A stretch of DNA of 64,000 nucleotides, taken from NCBI RefSeq assembly GCF_003473485.1, contig NC_053048.1, forward strand, positions 51,147,755-51,211,754. The letters run 5' to 3'. Below the pieces are notes generated by a model that had not been told where the DNA came from, searched no databases, and saw nothing but the letters and a program-made list of their open reading frames with translations. The position numbers were made by a program, and so were the translations under genes. The first letter of the stretch is position 1; every line of letters begins with the position of its first letter. Source of the DNA: Medicago truncatula. Lineage: Eukaryota; Streptophyta; Magnoliopsida; Fabales; Fabaceae. Shown piece by piece: positions 35,096 to 46,549 of the stretch.

Positions 35096-35937
35096 GACTT
35101 TTTTTGCGGTTAGTTGGTTTATATCTTATATAAGTAAAAGTATCGTGATTTTATTTTGTTTATTAATTACGTTTGACATATTATTTTTAAAAGTTAATTT
35201 CATTTTTGTTTTTATATTTGACCCTCTAAAATAAAATTATGGTAGCTCTGCTGCTAATTGTGAGTTAGGCATAGATGTGAGGATGATTTTATGATAAATA
35301 TTCATCCTCAATTATGGGATCTTCATCCTTAGCCACTAACAATTGGGCAACTTTAAGCTATAGTATACTAAGAACAATCATAGTATTAAAATTGGATATC
35401 ATATCTAGGCTCAAAACCTTACGTCATTGAGTTTATATGTTCTCTCACTATATGTTGTTTAACTTCAACTATTTCATTTAATGTAGGACTTTAACTTATA
35501 TTTGACACATCATAATACATTCATTCTTTAAAGTGGGTTCATATGATCATTTATCCTCTCATTTTCTTTCACTAGGTTGTTTCGTTTTTATAACCTATCA
35601 AATTCAGTGTAATAATGCAATATTTGTATATCAACAACATAAATCTTCGACATATCTTTCAACCAAACAAATTTCTTTTTATTAATAAATTTAAAATTCA
35701 GAATTCAAACCTCAACTTTTACATAATACAATATCCTTACCACACTTACTTAATCTCACGGAAACAACAAGCTTTATTTTAAGTAACCTCTAGTGGAATG
35801 TTGCTTAACATCATAGATTAAAAAATTATTTATATATCACATCACATAAATTAATAAAAGTAATAAATTAATGGAAAGAGCTTCACCAAAAAAAAAAAAA
35901 ACACCCACAAATGGCTTTGTGTGGCCGTAAAAAGCTC
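35096..35937. other. Intergenic, nothing recognised
   Basis: AT-rich sequence with no coding, RNA or repeat structure I can support. Confidence 0.4.
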
Positions 35938-35939
35938 GA

Positions 35940-37475
35940 GTGGTTAATTATATTTTAGGTTCTAATAAATAGGCGCGTTTCTAACATTAATCCCTACTTA
36001 AATTTTATTAAATTTTTTGGTTCCCAACGTTTTTTTCGTTAGCAAAATAGATCCTCGCTGATAATTGTTGTTGATTGAGCAAACAGTGAAGCACACATGG
36101 ATGCCACATCTGATTTTTTTTTGGTTAAATATGTTTTTAGTCCCTGTAAAATTGAGGCATTTTAAGTTTAGTCCTTACTTAATTTTAATAGTTGTTTTAG
36201 TCCTTACAAAAATACTATGCATTCAGTATTAGTCCCTGCTCAATTCAAATTTGTTCAATTTATGCTTAAACTCTTTATGTTGCCACTAGTTTTGCATGAA
36301 ATGGAAGCATGTGGGTTGGTTCGAATTAATATCGAATTATTTTCCCACGCTCATTCAATATTTTGCCCCTGGTTAATGATATTAGGTTCTATTCAAATAA
36401 TTTATGCCGATTCAACATCTTTTGGTCAATGTAATTTAAAAAAAAAAGCTTATTCTTCGGTATCTCATATAGGTTTCATAATTCTAGGAATTGGTTCTAT
36501 AAGTGATATTGGACTCAACGGGGCCGTTTTACAAATAATATTTCGTGGATTTATTGGCGCTAGCCTTTTTTCTTGGCAGGAACTAGTTATGATAAACTAC
36601 GTCTTCTTTATCTTAACGAAATGGGTGGAATGGCTATCCCAATGCCAAAAATATTCACGATTTTCATTATCTTATCGATGACTTCTCTTGCATTGTCGGG
36701 CATGAGTGGTTTTGTTGCCGAATTGATAGTTTTTTTTTTTTGGAATAATTACTAGTCAAATTTTATTTTTTTTGAAGGAATTACTAGTCAAAAATATATT
36801 TTTATGATGAAAATACTATCATAACTAGTTTTAGTAAGTTTTTTAGTCCCTACAAAAAAAATTTACTTCTAATTTTAGTCACTGCTAAAACAAAGTTTGT
36901 TTAATTATCCTTAAACTCTTAAATTTTTGAACGATTTTTTTTAGACAAGTTTATAACACTATGAAAGGTTCAATTACTAAAATTTAGAATTTTTTAACAT
37001 GAAATGAATTAAATATGAATTTTTTAAAACGATAAAAGTAATAAAATCTGGACATATAAATCAAATTTTACGATAATTTTTTGCGGAGGAACTTTTAGTA
37101 ATGTTCTTAACACGTCTACAAAATTGTTAAAAAACTTAAGAGTTTAAGCATAAATTAAACAAATTTGAATTGAGCAAAGACTAATACTGAGTGCATAACA
37201 TTTTTCTAAGGACTAAAACAACTATTAAAATTAAATAACTCCTTCTGCTGTTTTTTTAAAGAAGTTGGAACATCAAAAAAAAAAAAAACATATTACAAAA
37301 AAAAGTCAGATGTGACATTCATGTGTGCTTCACCGTTTGCTCAATCAGCAACAATTAATAGCGAGGACCTATTTTGCCAACGGAAAAAAACGTTGGGATC
37401 AAAAATTTAATAAAATTTAAGTAGGGACTAATGTTGAAAACGCACCTAATAGGAATCTAAAACATAATTAACCCA
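35940..37475. mobile_element. Foldback element with about 170-bp outer arms, containing plastid DNA
   Basis: The outer left arm (35940-36115) and the complement of 37305-37475 share TCCCTACTTAAATTTTATTA, CAACGTTTTTTTC, 'ttgattgagcaaac' and 'gtgaagcacacatg'. Inner arms of a second 'agtccct' foldback (36124-36271 and 37137-37243) lie inside. A further left-arm-like copy at 36836-36930 follows the plastid insert. Non-coding apart from the ndhD fragment. Confidence 0.7.
36275..36815 (+). pseudogene. ndhD: Nuclear copy of part of plastid ndhD (NUPT)
   Basis: Translates to a middle part of the plastid NDH subunit Ndh[62 protein letters not shown], then after a frameshift [29 protein letters not shown] and [13 protein letters not shown]. 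The real gene is a plastid gene for a membrane subunit of NADH dehydrogenase-like photosystem I electron flow. Here it has no start, is frameshifted near 36575 and stops in the final part, so it is a decayed plastid-to-nucleus transfer. Both ends are bounded by foldback arm sequence. Confidence 0.88.
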
Positions 37476-37800
37476 CTTTACTTCTACTATAATCAATTCA
37501 ACCGAGAGCTATTTTTATCCAAGGATGTTTCATCTACTTTAAAAAAGCTAGCGGATTGTTTCTTTCAACATCAATTGGCGGGGATTACAGTCCTTGACAA
37601 ACCGTTATAGTCTTACTCCTATTTATTTCATCTTAGAATTTTGTCAACAATGGTCCTTCGTCTTTAAATCAATAATCATATGAATCAAATCTTATGCTAT
37701 TTTATTATTCTATCAGTCAAATACTGAAGAAAAAAAAGAGTAAATCAATATAGACTAATGGCTTTGGACTTCACGTATAGCAACTGTTTATGGATACTTT
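37476..37800. other. 3' flank of the SANT-domain gene
   Basis: AT-rich; presumably holds the 3' UTR of the minus-strand gene ending at 37801. Nothing else recognised. Confidence 0.4.
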
Positions 37801-40800
37801 TTAAACAATGAAACTATATTCCTTGAAAACATTCTCCTCCTTTGCACTTGTCTCAGTCAAAGAATTCCCAATGCTATCATCACAAGTAGCACTGATAATT
37901 GTCTCGTTACTTGCACGTACACATTGGGACTTCGAATTCATGTCTGAAGATTCTGTGTTCTTCCTCTTCCTCTTTGAGTTGAGAAATCCGTACTCAAGAG
38001 CTTCCAATGCCTTTGTAGTTAACGGCCGGTTCCTTGTACTTTGACGGCGGTTAACAGTGATCGGTTGCTGCTCCTTATTTAAATCAGGAATCTCCTGTAT
38101 CGCATTGAACTGGATTGTCTCAGATGAAGATGACAGTGTATGCGCACATAGGTCATCGTTTTGCTGTATTGCCTTAGAGGATTGTATTTCCATTTCAAGT
38201 GCTAAGTCAGGTGCAACTTGAGGAAAATTCAAGTCAAGTGCAGCTTGAGGAAAATTCAAGTCAATCAACATCCTGTTTTCAGAATTTTTTTCTGAAACTT
38301 CTCCAACCTGGTGATTCTCACTAACGCTGCCTTCATTGTTCACGTTCGGATTTCCTTTAGCCAGATAACTCGGGAAAGACAGAGTTTCTAAACTTACATT
38401 CAAATCCAAGCCCTCATATGCTTCATGTGGATTTGACGGTGAAAATGGCTCATTTAAATCAAAATTTCTGTCCATAGAAGTATTATCAGCACTAAGGCTA
38501 GACTCTCCGTTGTTACAAGCTCTCAACTGCTGCATTTCTGTGGTGCAGGGAAGATTTTTTGTGCAATCATCAGATGTCATCTTTTGAACCAATGGCTGCT
38601 CATTGATCTCCCTCGAATGCTCATCATCATGCAGATCAGAATGGCATTTTTTATTTTCTACTTCTACTTCAGTAGTGTTGAGGGTCTCTAGATTACGAGT
38701 ATGACCTGATGAGTCTACGCAGACCCCCTTATCTGAAATTTCTTTAGGATGGATGTAGGAATTAGCATGTTCAACATGGAAAGAAGAATTAGCATGTCCA
38801 ACCTTACCTTCAATAGGACTTGAAGCATTAGATTGCTCAATCTGATGTTCAACCTGATCTTCGACAGAACTAGCATGTTCAACCTGATCTTCAACAGAAC
38901 TAGCATGTTCAACCTGATCTTCAACATGATGCGAAGAATTAGCATGTTCAACCCGATCTTCAACACGGCATGATGAATTAGCCTGTTCAACCTGATCTTC
39001 AACACGGCATGATGAATTAGCCTGTTCAACCCGATCTTCAACATGGTGGGAAGAATTAGCTTGTTCAACCGGATCTTCAATAGGTATTGAAGCATTAGCT
39101 TGCTCAATCTGATCTTCCAAGTCTTCAGATGTAGTTGTCTCAGAATCACTAGAACTGCAGCTTGAGATGGTAGACATATTCGCAAGTTGGAAAGGTAGGC
39201 TTTTCATCTGTCTCACTTTACGTTGATCTGTATCATGAACCATGCTGGTATCTACAATTGTAAATTTCACGAGATCCGGTTTGCAATTTGAATTGTGAGA
39301 TTGAAACGAAGGACATTGATGTGTATTTGACACGCCATCTAGGGCTTGTTTGTTTTGCGTGTTTTCCTTATCTTCACTACTCTCAGTTGCCAGAATTTCA
39401 GTCTCAAGAAGCCTAGGGTCAGATGCCACTTTATTCAGTACATCACTTATAGAATCGAAGTATTGGCTACCTTTTGCCAGTTTCCTTCTTGAAAATTTCT
39501 TAACACCAGGCACAAGAAAAACCAAAGATTGTTTTGTTCCAGAAACAAAACTATCCTTTGGCTCTTCAGAACGCCAACCGTTTGCTAAAAGACGAGGCCA
39601 AACAGCTTCCCAGAAGAGATCACTGGATCGAGCTTTACTTAATCTAAAATTCCCCGTTAGAATCTTGATTATATCTGCAGATGCTAGAGAGGAGCAAGCT
39701 TTGCCGGCTGGTACTTCATGGCGAACAGAAAAGACGTGATTGGTCTTTGGTGGCTCAAGAGCAGTGCCTGTGAGGTCATGTTTCCCTTTGCCGATACCTA
39801 CTGCAGCTATAAGGAAGTCGATGCCAACAGCATTCTTTAAAGCAAATACATATTCTTCAAATGGCATCTTTCCCTCCCCAAAATTTCTCGAAATCTGCAG
39901 TGTGTAATATTTACGTTAGTTCAGGAAAACTGTTTTTTGTGAGGAAATACATGGGTTTAGAAAAATACAAAATTACAAACGCAGCTTAGCAGCATGTTTG
40001 CAATGGCTATGTGAACTATGAACATGTTTAGAAGATAGCATCTATACTAATATTTAAGAAATGGTAATATTAGAAATAATGTGAAAAGGACAGTTAATTT
40101 GGTACGATAATATGTAAATAGGATAGATAAGGCTGTGTGATAATACGGTAACTTTTACCATGCTCGGGAAATGTTACTTTTTTTTTATTTTGAAAGAAGA
40201 AATGTTACTTATTTGAACAGTCTTGGTCAAAGCATCAAATTATTCAAATGCAGAGACCCAGGAAACAAGGAAAATCGCAAACTCTGCTACTTGGTTTCTT
40301 CTAAGAATGGGAAATGTCAGATTATCAGAAAATTGTCGATAAGAGCATCATCATACACATTTGTTGTTGTCATGTTTTTGTCTCTCTTCTTTTCCCTTGA
40401 TTACCACATCTATTCTTAATGCAACATCAATGACTAATATAACAGCAAATAGTTGCTGAAATTTCTAATTTATAGTACTACTGATTGTCAATATGCATCA
40501 TGATAGTCCACATATCAGCAAAGATGTTTCATAACAGTATGGTCCTGGTTATGTTGAAACGATATCTTTTATTTCAAGTTCAAATATTAGCATCACCTAA
40601 GGCCACTACATGCAAAACTACTTCACAGGATAGCTAGTAGCATGTCCGTGATAATTTTCCAGAAGGTAGTTGACAAGATCTTAAAAGACAATAATCATGA
40701 TAGAAACATTGTGGCCAACATATGTGCACAAAAAAAAAAGGGCAACCCGGTGCACTAAAGCTCCCGCACAAATTGAATATTATACCAAGGATATACAACT

Positions 40801-41842
40801 AACAGAAATTGGTGAAAATATCATTTTCAGTTGTTTCTTAACATGTCGATGAAATCTAAAGCTTGCTGATGATTAATTAGTTAACCTCCAACAAAAATCA
40901 TTGTTTAACAAATAGACCTTTTAAGCAAATATATAAGTCAAGAGCACCAACTAAAATGTTTAAATCCTGCTGGAACATTGCTTAACGAGGTATACATTTA
41001 TATGGCAATTCCATTTCGTTGCAGCCGAACTCCGGATTACTAGGGCCCCCTTCCCCTAGGAACCGGAGGGTTAACAAAAAAATAAAAATAATGTCAAGCG
41101 TCTCAGATCAGAGATATACCTCAACCAAAGTAGCTTGAGAGTCCTGTGACACACGGGAAAATAATCTTGATAGCAATTCTTGTTGCCTCCAACCGGTGAA
41201 TATTTTCTGGCCAAATATACATCGCTTAGTTTTCGCCTTCCGGCATCCTGACCATCGGGAATATCCTTTAGACTTAAAAAATTTACTGTAGTAGAAAAAC
41301 AATATGTCTCCCATACTCTTAGTCCCAACAAATCTCTTCAAAAAAGTAAGGTTCTTCCCAAATGCATAGAGGCCAAGAAGAAAACTGTCATATTCAGTAT
41401 CAGTCCAAGACTGATCATTCGGCAATTCAGGAAGAAGATACTTGCCACTCGACGAGTCAATATCTGTCTCACCATTTCTATAAGAGGATTTAAAATTTGA
41501 AAACCCTCCTCCATTTTTTCCTGCACAAAAAACATGGCCCTTTCGACTTGTGACAGATTCTAAAGGCCTATAACCGCAACTCCTTACGGATTCACAATGT
41601 GTCCACATAAGAGGAAGTGGTAATCCTACTAAAAATGATTCTGGCATATTGAGCTCGGTTTCGGAATCTCTTGTCTTTTTTGCAAGCTGAGAAAGATAAG
41701 GTGGTGTCACAAATGGAGGAAGTTCTGCCTGGTACTCGTCTCCAACACGAGGTACCACGTCCGGGTCATCTTCAATGCCAGAAACACCGGCAGGTTCCAC
41801 TTCAGTGTCTTCGTTGTTGGCATCAAAACAACTCGGATTCAT
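37801..41842 (-). CDS. SANT-domain nuclear protein with DLN (EAR-type) motifs
   Basis: Two coding exons, 41842-41120 and 39894-37801, joined in phase 0 (GAG|GTATAT, CTGCAG|ATT), give 938 residues. Near the N-terminus is an ELM2-like VGDEYQAELPPF (33-44). The SANT domain follows (SWTDTEYDSFLLGLYAFGKN at 145-164, MGDILFFYYSKFFKS), then RCIFGQKIFTGWRQQELLSR. This matches plant proteins often named arginine-glutamic acid dipeptide repeat-like; the exact role is unknown. The second exon has a tandem block of about nine 13-residue units (VEDQVEQANSSCR type, 38740-39120). Further on are several DLN motifs (FDLNEPF, LDLNVSL, LIDLNFPQ, LDLNFPQ, PDLNKEQ), a pattern known to recruit TOPLESS-type corepressors. 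A chromatin or repressor role is inference. Non-coding 5' exons may lie at 42-43 kb. Confidence 0.85.
38740..39120 (-). repeat. In-frame tandem repeat in the SANT-domain gene
   Basis: About nine imperfect 39-bp units encoding VE(D)xVE(Q/H)ANSSxx, some shortened to 10 residues (VEDQVEHASS twice). It keeps the reading frame throughout. Confidence 0.8.
39895..41119 (-). other. Intron of the SANT-domain gene
   Basis: 1,225-bp intron with donor GTATAT and acceptor CTGCAG. AT-rich; no gene or clear repeat recognised inside. Confidence 0.75.
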
Positions 41843-43200
41843 CTGCTAATAATGTACAATGGGTTGGAGAAATCATAACATAACAAGCTTTTCTAATTTA
41901 AAGCAGCAATATCATCATTCATTATTCTTGCACGGACACTTCTGATTGAAGTTATGTCACGTGTCCGACACGTGTCAGTGACACCAACACAACACAAACA
42001 CATGTGATTACATTGAATTATGTCATTTTCTCAAATTATTATCAAAGTTCATGTTGTGTCCGTGTAAGACACGCATATGTCGGACACTGAACACGTCTTC
42101 AATCTGAAGTGTGGATACTACATAGCTTGCCCCTCATTGCAATTGCAAAGCATTAAGCACAACAATTTATTCAATCACAATAAGTGAATTGGTAACCAAT
42201 TCAAATTCATAAACAAAACTAAAGGAAAATCTTGTATGTTAAATTAAAAATATTATTTTTTCAAAAAAATAATAATTAAATTCATATTTTACTCACATCA
42301 GAAAATTGATAAATATATTTATGCATTACTGCAGAAAATGTAATTCATACATATTTCCAATAAATAAAATAATTATTCCGTTGCTAGAATACAAAAAAAA
42401 TGGATGTGAATCTTTACAGAGATAAAAGAGAACATTCTGATTTCTGAAAATCCAATCACGCAAAAAAGGCACTAGACATTCACAGCTAACGATAATTTCA
42501 AAAGTAAATCAAATTTCCACTTTATAGTGATTAAACACTAAAGAAAAAAACAATTAAAAAAATAAAAAATCGAATTAGAAAACGAAATACGAAGTAACTT
42601 CACAGTGAGTGATAAAAAAAAACAAACTTTGATATATAATTATACTAACAAAGTGAAGTAATGACAGAAGCAATAACAATGGGGTTTATTACGAAAATTG
42701 AGAGGAAAACCCCAAACTTTGATAATAAATAATTAAGACAAGTAGAAAAAACATGCAGAAAGTAGTAATGATTAGAGAAAAGACATGTAATGTAACCTTG
42801 ATAGAGTTGAAGAATTCCCACGTGTGAAAATCGACCTGGGAAAATGGGTAGAATCAACAAACAAACCTCAATTGTCAACGTGTTTATTTCTATGCTGCGG
42901 TGCTGTTAAGAACAACTGAAAATTATAATAACACAGACATTAATTAAATTAATTAAACAAAGAAAATGATTTATACTATACTAATATAAATATAAAAGTG
43001 TAGTAGAGAGAAGAGGAACATAGTATAGATTAAGATTATTACTAGTAACTACTCGTGTTATCGTAAACATAGCTAAACTTTCATGACAGCAAAGTTGTGT
43101 TTCACCGAAGAGAGAGAGAGAGAGAGGACCAAGAAAGAAAACTAGCGATCAAAAGAATAAAGAAAGGAAATTCTCCGACGTTGAAACTTGAATCTAAGCT
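41843..43200. other. 5' region of the SANT-domain gene
   Basis: Upstream of the ATG at 41842. A (GA)n tract at 43109-43126 may lie in the 5' leader. A repeat is present at 41930-42125 (listed separately). Exact UTR exons cannot be fixed. Confidence 0.4.
41930..42125. repeat. Foldback repeat with CACGTGTC/GACACGTG motifs
   Basis: Left half 'acttctgattgaagttatgtc' and ACGTGTCCGACACGTGTC; right half 'gtcggacactgaacacgtcttcaatctgaagtg'. The ends are complementary. A related piece ('atgtgattacattaaatg...cagtgtcgtgtctgtg') occurs at 62955-63080. Confidence 0.5.
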
Positions 43201-44647
43201 AACTTTTATATTCATTCATTGGCTAAATAAATAAATAACTCCTCACTTCTATGTAAACATAAAATAAAAACAATGCTTCTTTTAAAAATAAAAATAAAAA
43301 ATAAAATAATGCTACATCATATCTCTTCCCTATTATAAACAAATAATTTGTTTTCAATTCGTAATATAAATTATGTATTTAGACTATAATATAAATCAAA
43401 TACATAATTTATTCAATAAATCTAAAAAAAATGAATATTTGTTTTCTACACCGATCGAAGAGAGTAAAATTGTATTTATTGGCCTAAATTGTGATTCATT
43501 TAAGGATTAGACGTCTTCTAAAATATTCTTTATAATGAGTAATTTATTTGTTAAAAAAAAATCTCAAATAAATACACAAATACTTAAAGGTTATTTTTTT
43601 TTATAACTTTTGTCAAAGATACTATTAATTTTAAAAAAAAAATAATCATTTTTAAGAGTATTATATATTTTTGTTAAAACTTTAAAAAAGTAAAAAAAAA
43701 AAAAAAAAAAAAACTTCAATCGAGAAGCAGATATAATTTATGAATAGTTTTTCAAAAAGAGATATTTTATAGAAAAGTGAAAACAAAATAGAAATATTTT
43801 AGCATAAAGATATCCTAAAAGAATTAATATTCAAAAAAATGATTTTTTTTTTTGTCAGTTTCTGCGGAGTTCTGATGGAATCTGGTGCATTAGTGCTGGT
43901 ATGATCGCACCTAAAAATGGTTTTTATTATGATGAAAAAACACAAAATGGTTTCTATTTTTTATAAAATCTTTAATTTTTTTTTAAGGGATATAAAATCT
44001 TTAAATTATTAAATATTAAAATCATTTTTTTATAATTTGTAAGAGACTCTAAAAAGAACAGGTCAATAAAAATATGATTAATTTTATTTATCGTTTTTTA
44101 ATAAATGTCAAAGGATCGAATGGATATTTTTTAGAGAGAGTCATTTATTGTGAGATGGGGAACTACCATTTATACATGCTGCAGATATCTTTTATTTTTT
44201 CTTAATGATGCAAAGATCTTTTTATTTAGGAGTGCTGAGATCTTTCATAAAAGCTATTGGATTGTATTATCTATTAATTGTATGACATCTTATTGGTTTT
44301 ATTTTTTATCATTTCTTGATATATTGATTTTTATAACACCGTGAAAAAAATATCCTTAGTAAAATATACTAGAGTATTTGTGATTAATTTAATTATGAAA
44401 TAAAAAAGGCTACAGTATTTAAATTCATCTTACGTGAGACAAGACAGCACATCAAGACATTGTTTTAATTTGTATTAATTGTGTTTGCGGTCAAAAAAGG
44501 AATGGTATTAATTGATTTTTTTAGAGAGATTGTATTAATAAGTTTTTTTTTTAAAGGAGGAATTGTAATTAGTTATTAACTAATTAAAACAGTCCATATT
44601 TGATTTTTTAAGAATTTTCAACCAATCGTGGTCTTTTTCTTTTGAGA
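43201..44647. other. Intergenic, nothing recognised
   Basis: AT-rich spacer with homopolymer A run at 43690-43713. Short open frames lack domain character. Confidence 0.4.
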
Positions 44648-44832
44648 AATAATATTTGTACAATCATTTTGTGATAACTTTTGTACAACTTTCTCTCTCA
44701 TACTCACATGATGGTTTTTTCATCTCTCTTTCTTTTTCTCTCTCCATTGTTTTTGACCAATAAGAAGAAAGAAAAAGAAGATTGTCACTAAAGTTGTCGT
44801 GGAATAGATGTATAAATATCATTGCTCTTTTT
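44648..44832. mobile_element. MITE, 'acaactttctctctc' family, copy 1
   Basis: About 185 bp with imperfect inverted ends (GAGAAATAATATTTGTACAA and the complement of ATGTATAAATATCATTGCTC). The core is GTACAACTTTCTCTCTCATA and CTCTCCATTGTTTTTGACCA. Four more copies lie at 53543, 54277, 56788 and 58325. Confidence 0.65.
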
Positions 44833-46549
44833 TTTTTCTTTTTTTGGCTATAAACTATCGTCGTTAGTCTTATCATCTCTAATAAAATAATATTAGAAAA
44901 TAAAAAGAAGGTTTGGTCGTTTAGTTGGATCTATGAGATCCCTGTACACGTCCTCATACTGTTTGTTTTTAGAGAGAGAAACGGGTGGGAAGGGAAAAAT
45001 CGATTAGGGGTAAGGTAGTAAATTGAGTAGTGTAGGACTGTACTGTTTGCCTTAACATTAACAATAGCAAATCATCATTTTTGTTTGGATTATGGTTGAG
45101 CTGGCAGTGTCCCTGAGCAAATAGGGTACAGTTACCGATTCCAACGGAGACGTGACAAACTTGCAAGCAAGCAGCAATGGTTGTCCTTTTTTTTATCCCT
45201 TAGTTTTTATTTTATTTTATAATCAGGAATTTGATAGAAAAGTAAATAAAATCTAACAAGTAATTACTTGCAAAAGCTATGATTTCATATAGTTTTAAAC
45301 TTGCAAAATTACATTTATTACTTTTATTTTGAAAAATTATGTAGGTTTAAAATGAGGTGATAAAATATGACTACATGTCTCATGATCATAGTTCAGTTTG
45401 CATGGTTGGTTCAAACCACACGCACCTCATTTGTTCATCTTAAAAGGTAAATTATAGCCACTAACATACTTGATACTTGAAAAAAAAAAATACATGAGTA
45501 CCCATGAGCAATGAAATTGCAAGAGATTTCTTCTAGTTTAACCATAGATTTTTTGTTCGAATCGGTGTTAAGAATGCAACAATTTTAAATCATTTAAGAA
45601 AGTTCAACCATCAATTATGGTTTCCAACCCAATTGAAGTTGTGCAAATATGATACTCAAGAACAACAACAAGCAAGTCTCATCTCACCAAATGAGATAGT
45701 TATATGGATCATATCAAGTCATAATATTTTATCATAAACCATATATTCTTTATAGTTTTTCTAAATTTTCGTCTCTATTAAAATATAACTATCCTTCTTC
45801 TGATTTATTATCTTTACTAAAAAATATGTCTTTTCTCTATATGCCCAAACTACATAAATCTATTTTCACCATCTTTTCTACTATAAACCAAAAAAAAAAT
45901 ATATGACTTTTATAGTGTAGTACTATAGTATCTATGAGAGGTGCCAGTATAAGATAAAATTGTGGTAAATTAAATCTCTCAGTAGTAAAAACGAATGAAA
46001 AATATGAGATGTAAGGTTAAAGTCGATTTTCGTATGAAAAATACTTTTGCTCTAAATGTATCTTCTTTAGTTTTTAAACGGCTTAAATGTATTTTGTTAA
46101 CTTATTAAAGTCAAATAAACTACATAGACACGCACTTAACAGTTCCTTAAAGTCAAATTAACTACCTTATGACATGCTAATGAGTCAATATTTATTCAAT
46201 TCAAGTCAACTAAGCTTTGTTCCCACAGTAAATTATAGAATAGACAACAATCAAAATGCCGCAATTTATTCTAGAATGATAGTAGTATTGATTTTTCCAT
46301 ATTCTTCTTCATTCTAAAATTTATGTATTGGCCATAAAAGTAGCTGTTTCATTCATTCAAACAGCTAATTTAAGACCATTCTATCCTTTATATCTATATG
46401 GAAAAATGGTTTTATACTTGGAAGTATACATCTAAAAAATAAAGCTTTTGTAGTGTATGAACGTTTAAATTTTAGACAAAATACACCATGGGACGGTTTT
46501 TTATTTGTCCCTTTCTTCCAATGTTATCTGTACACAATTTTATTTAAAC
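44833..46549. other. 3' flank of HAK gene and spacer
   Basis: AT-rich. No gene recognised; the open frame at 44969-45166 has no family character. Confidence 0.4.

Noticed and set aside
36275-36815. Functional ndhD
   Set aside because: Frameshifted, truncated at both ends and embedded in nuclear repeats.
44969-45166. 65-codon minus-strand frame
   Set aside because: No family character, no splice context, no conserved motif.
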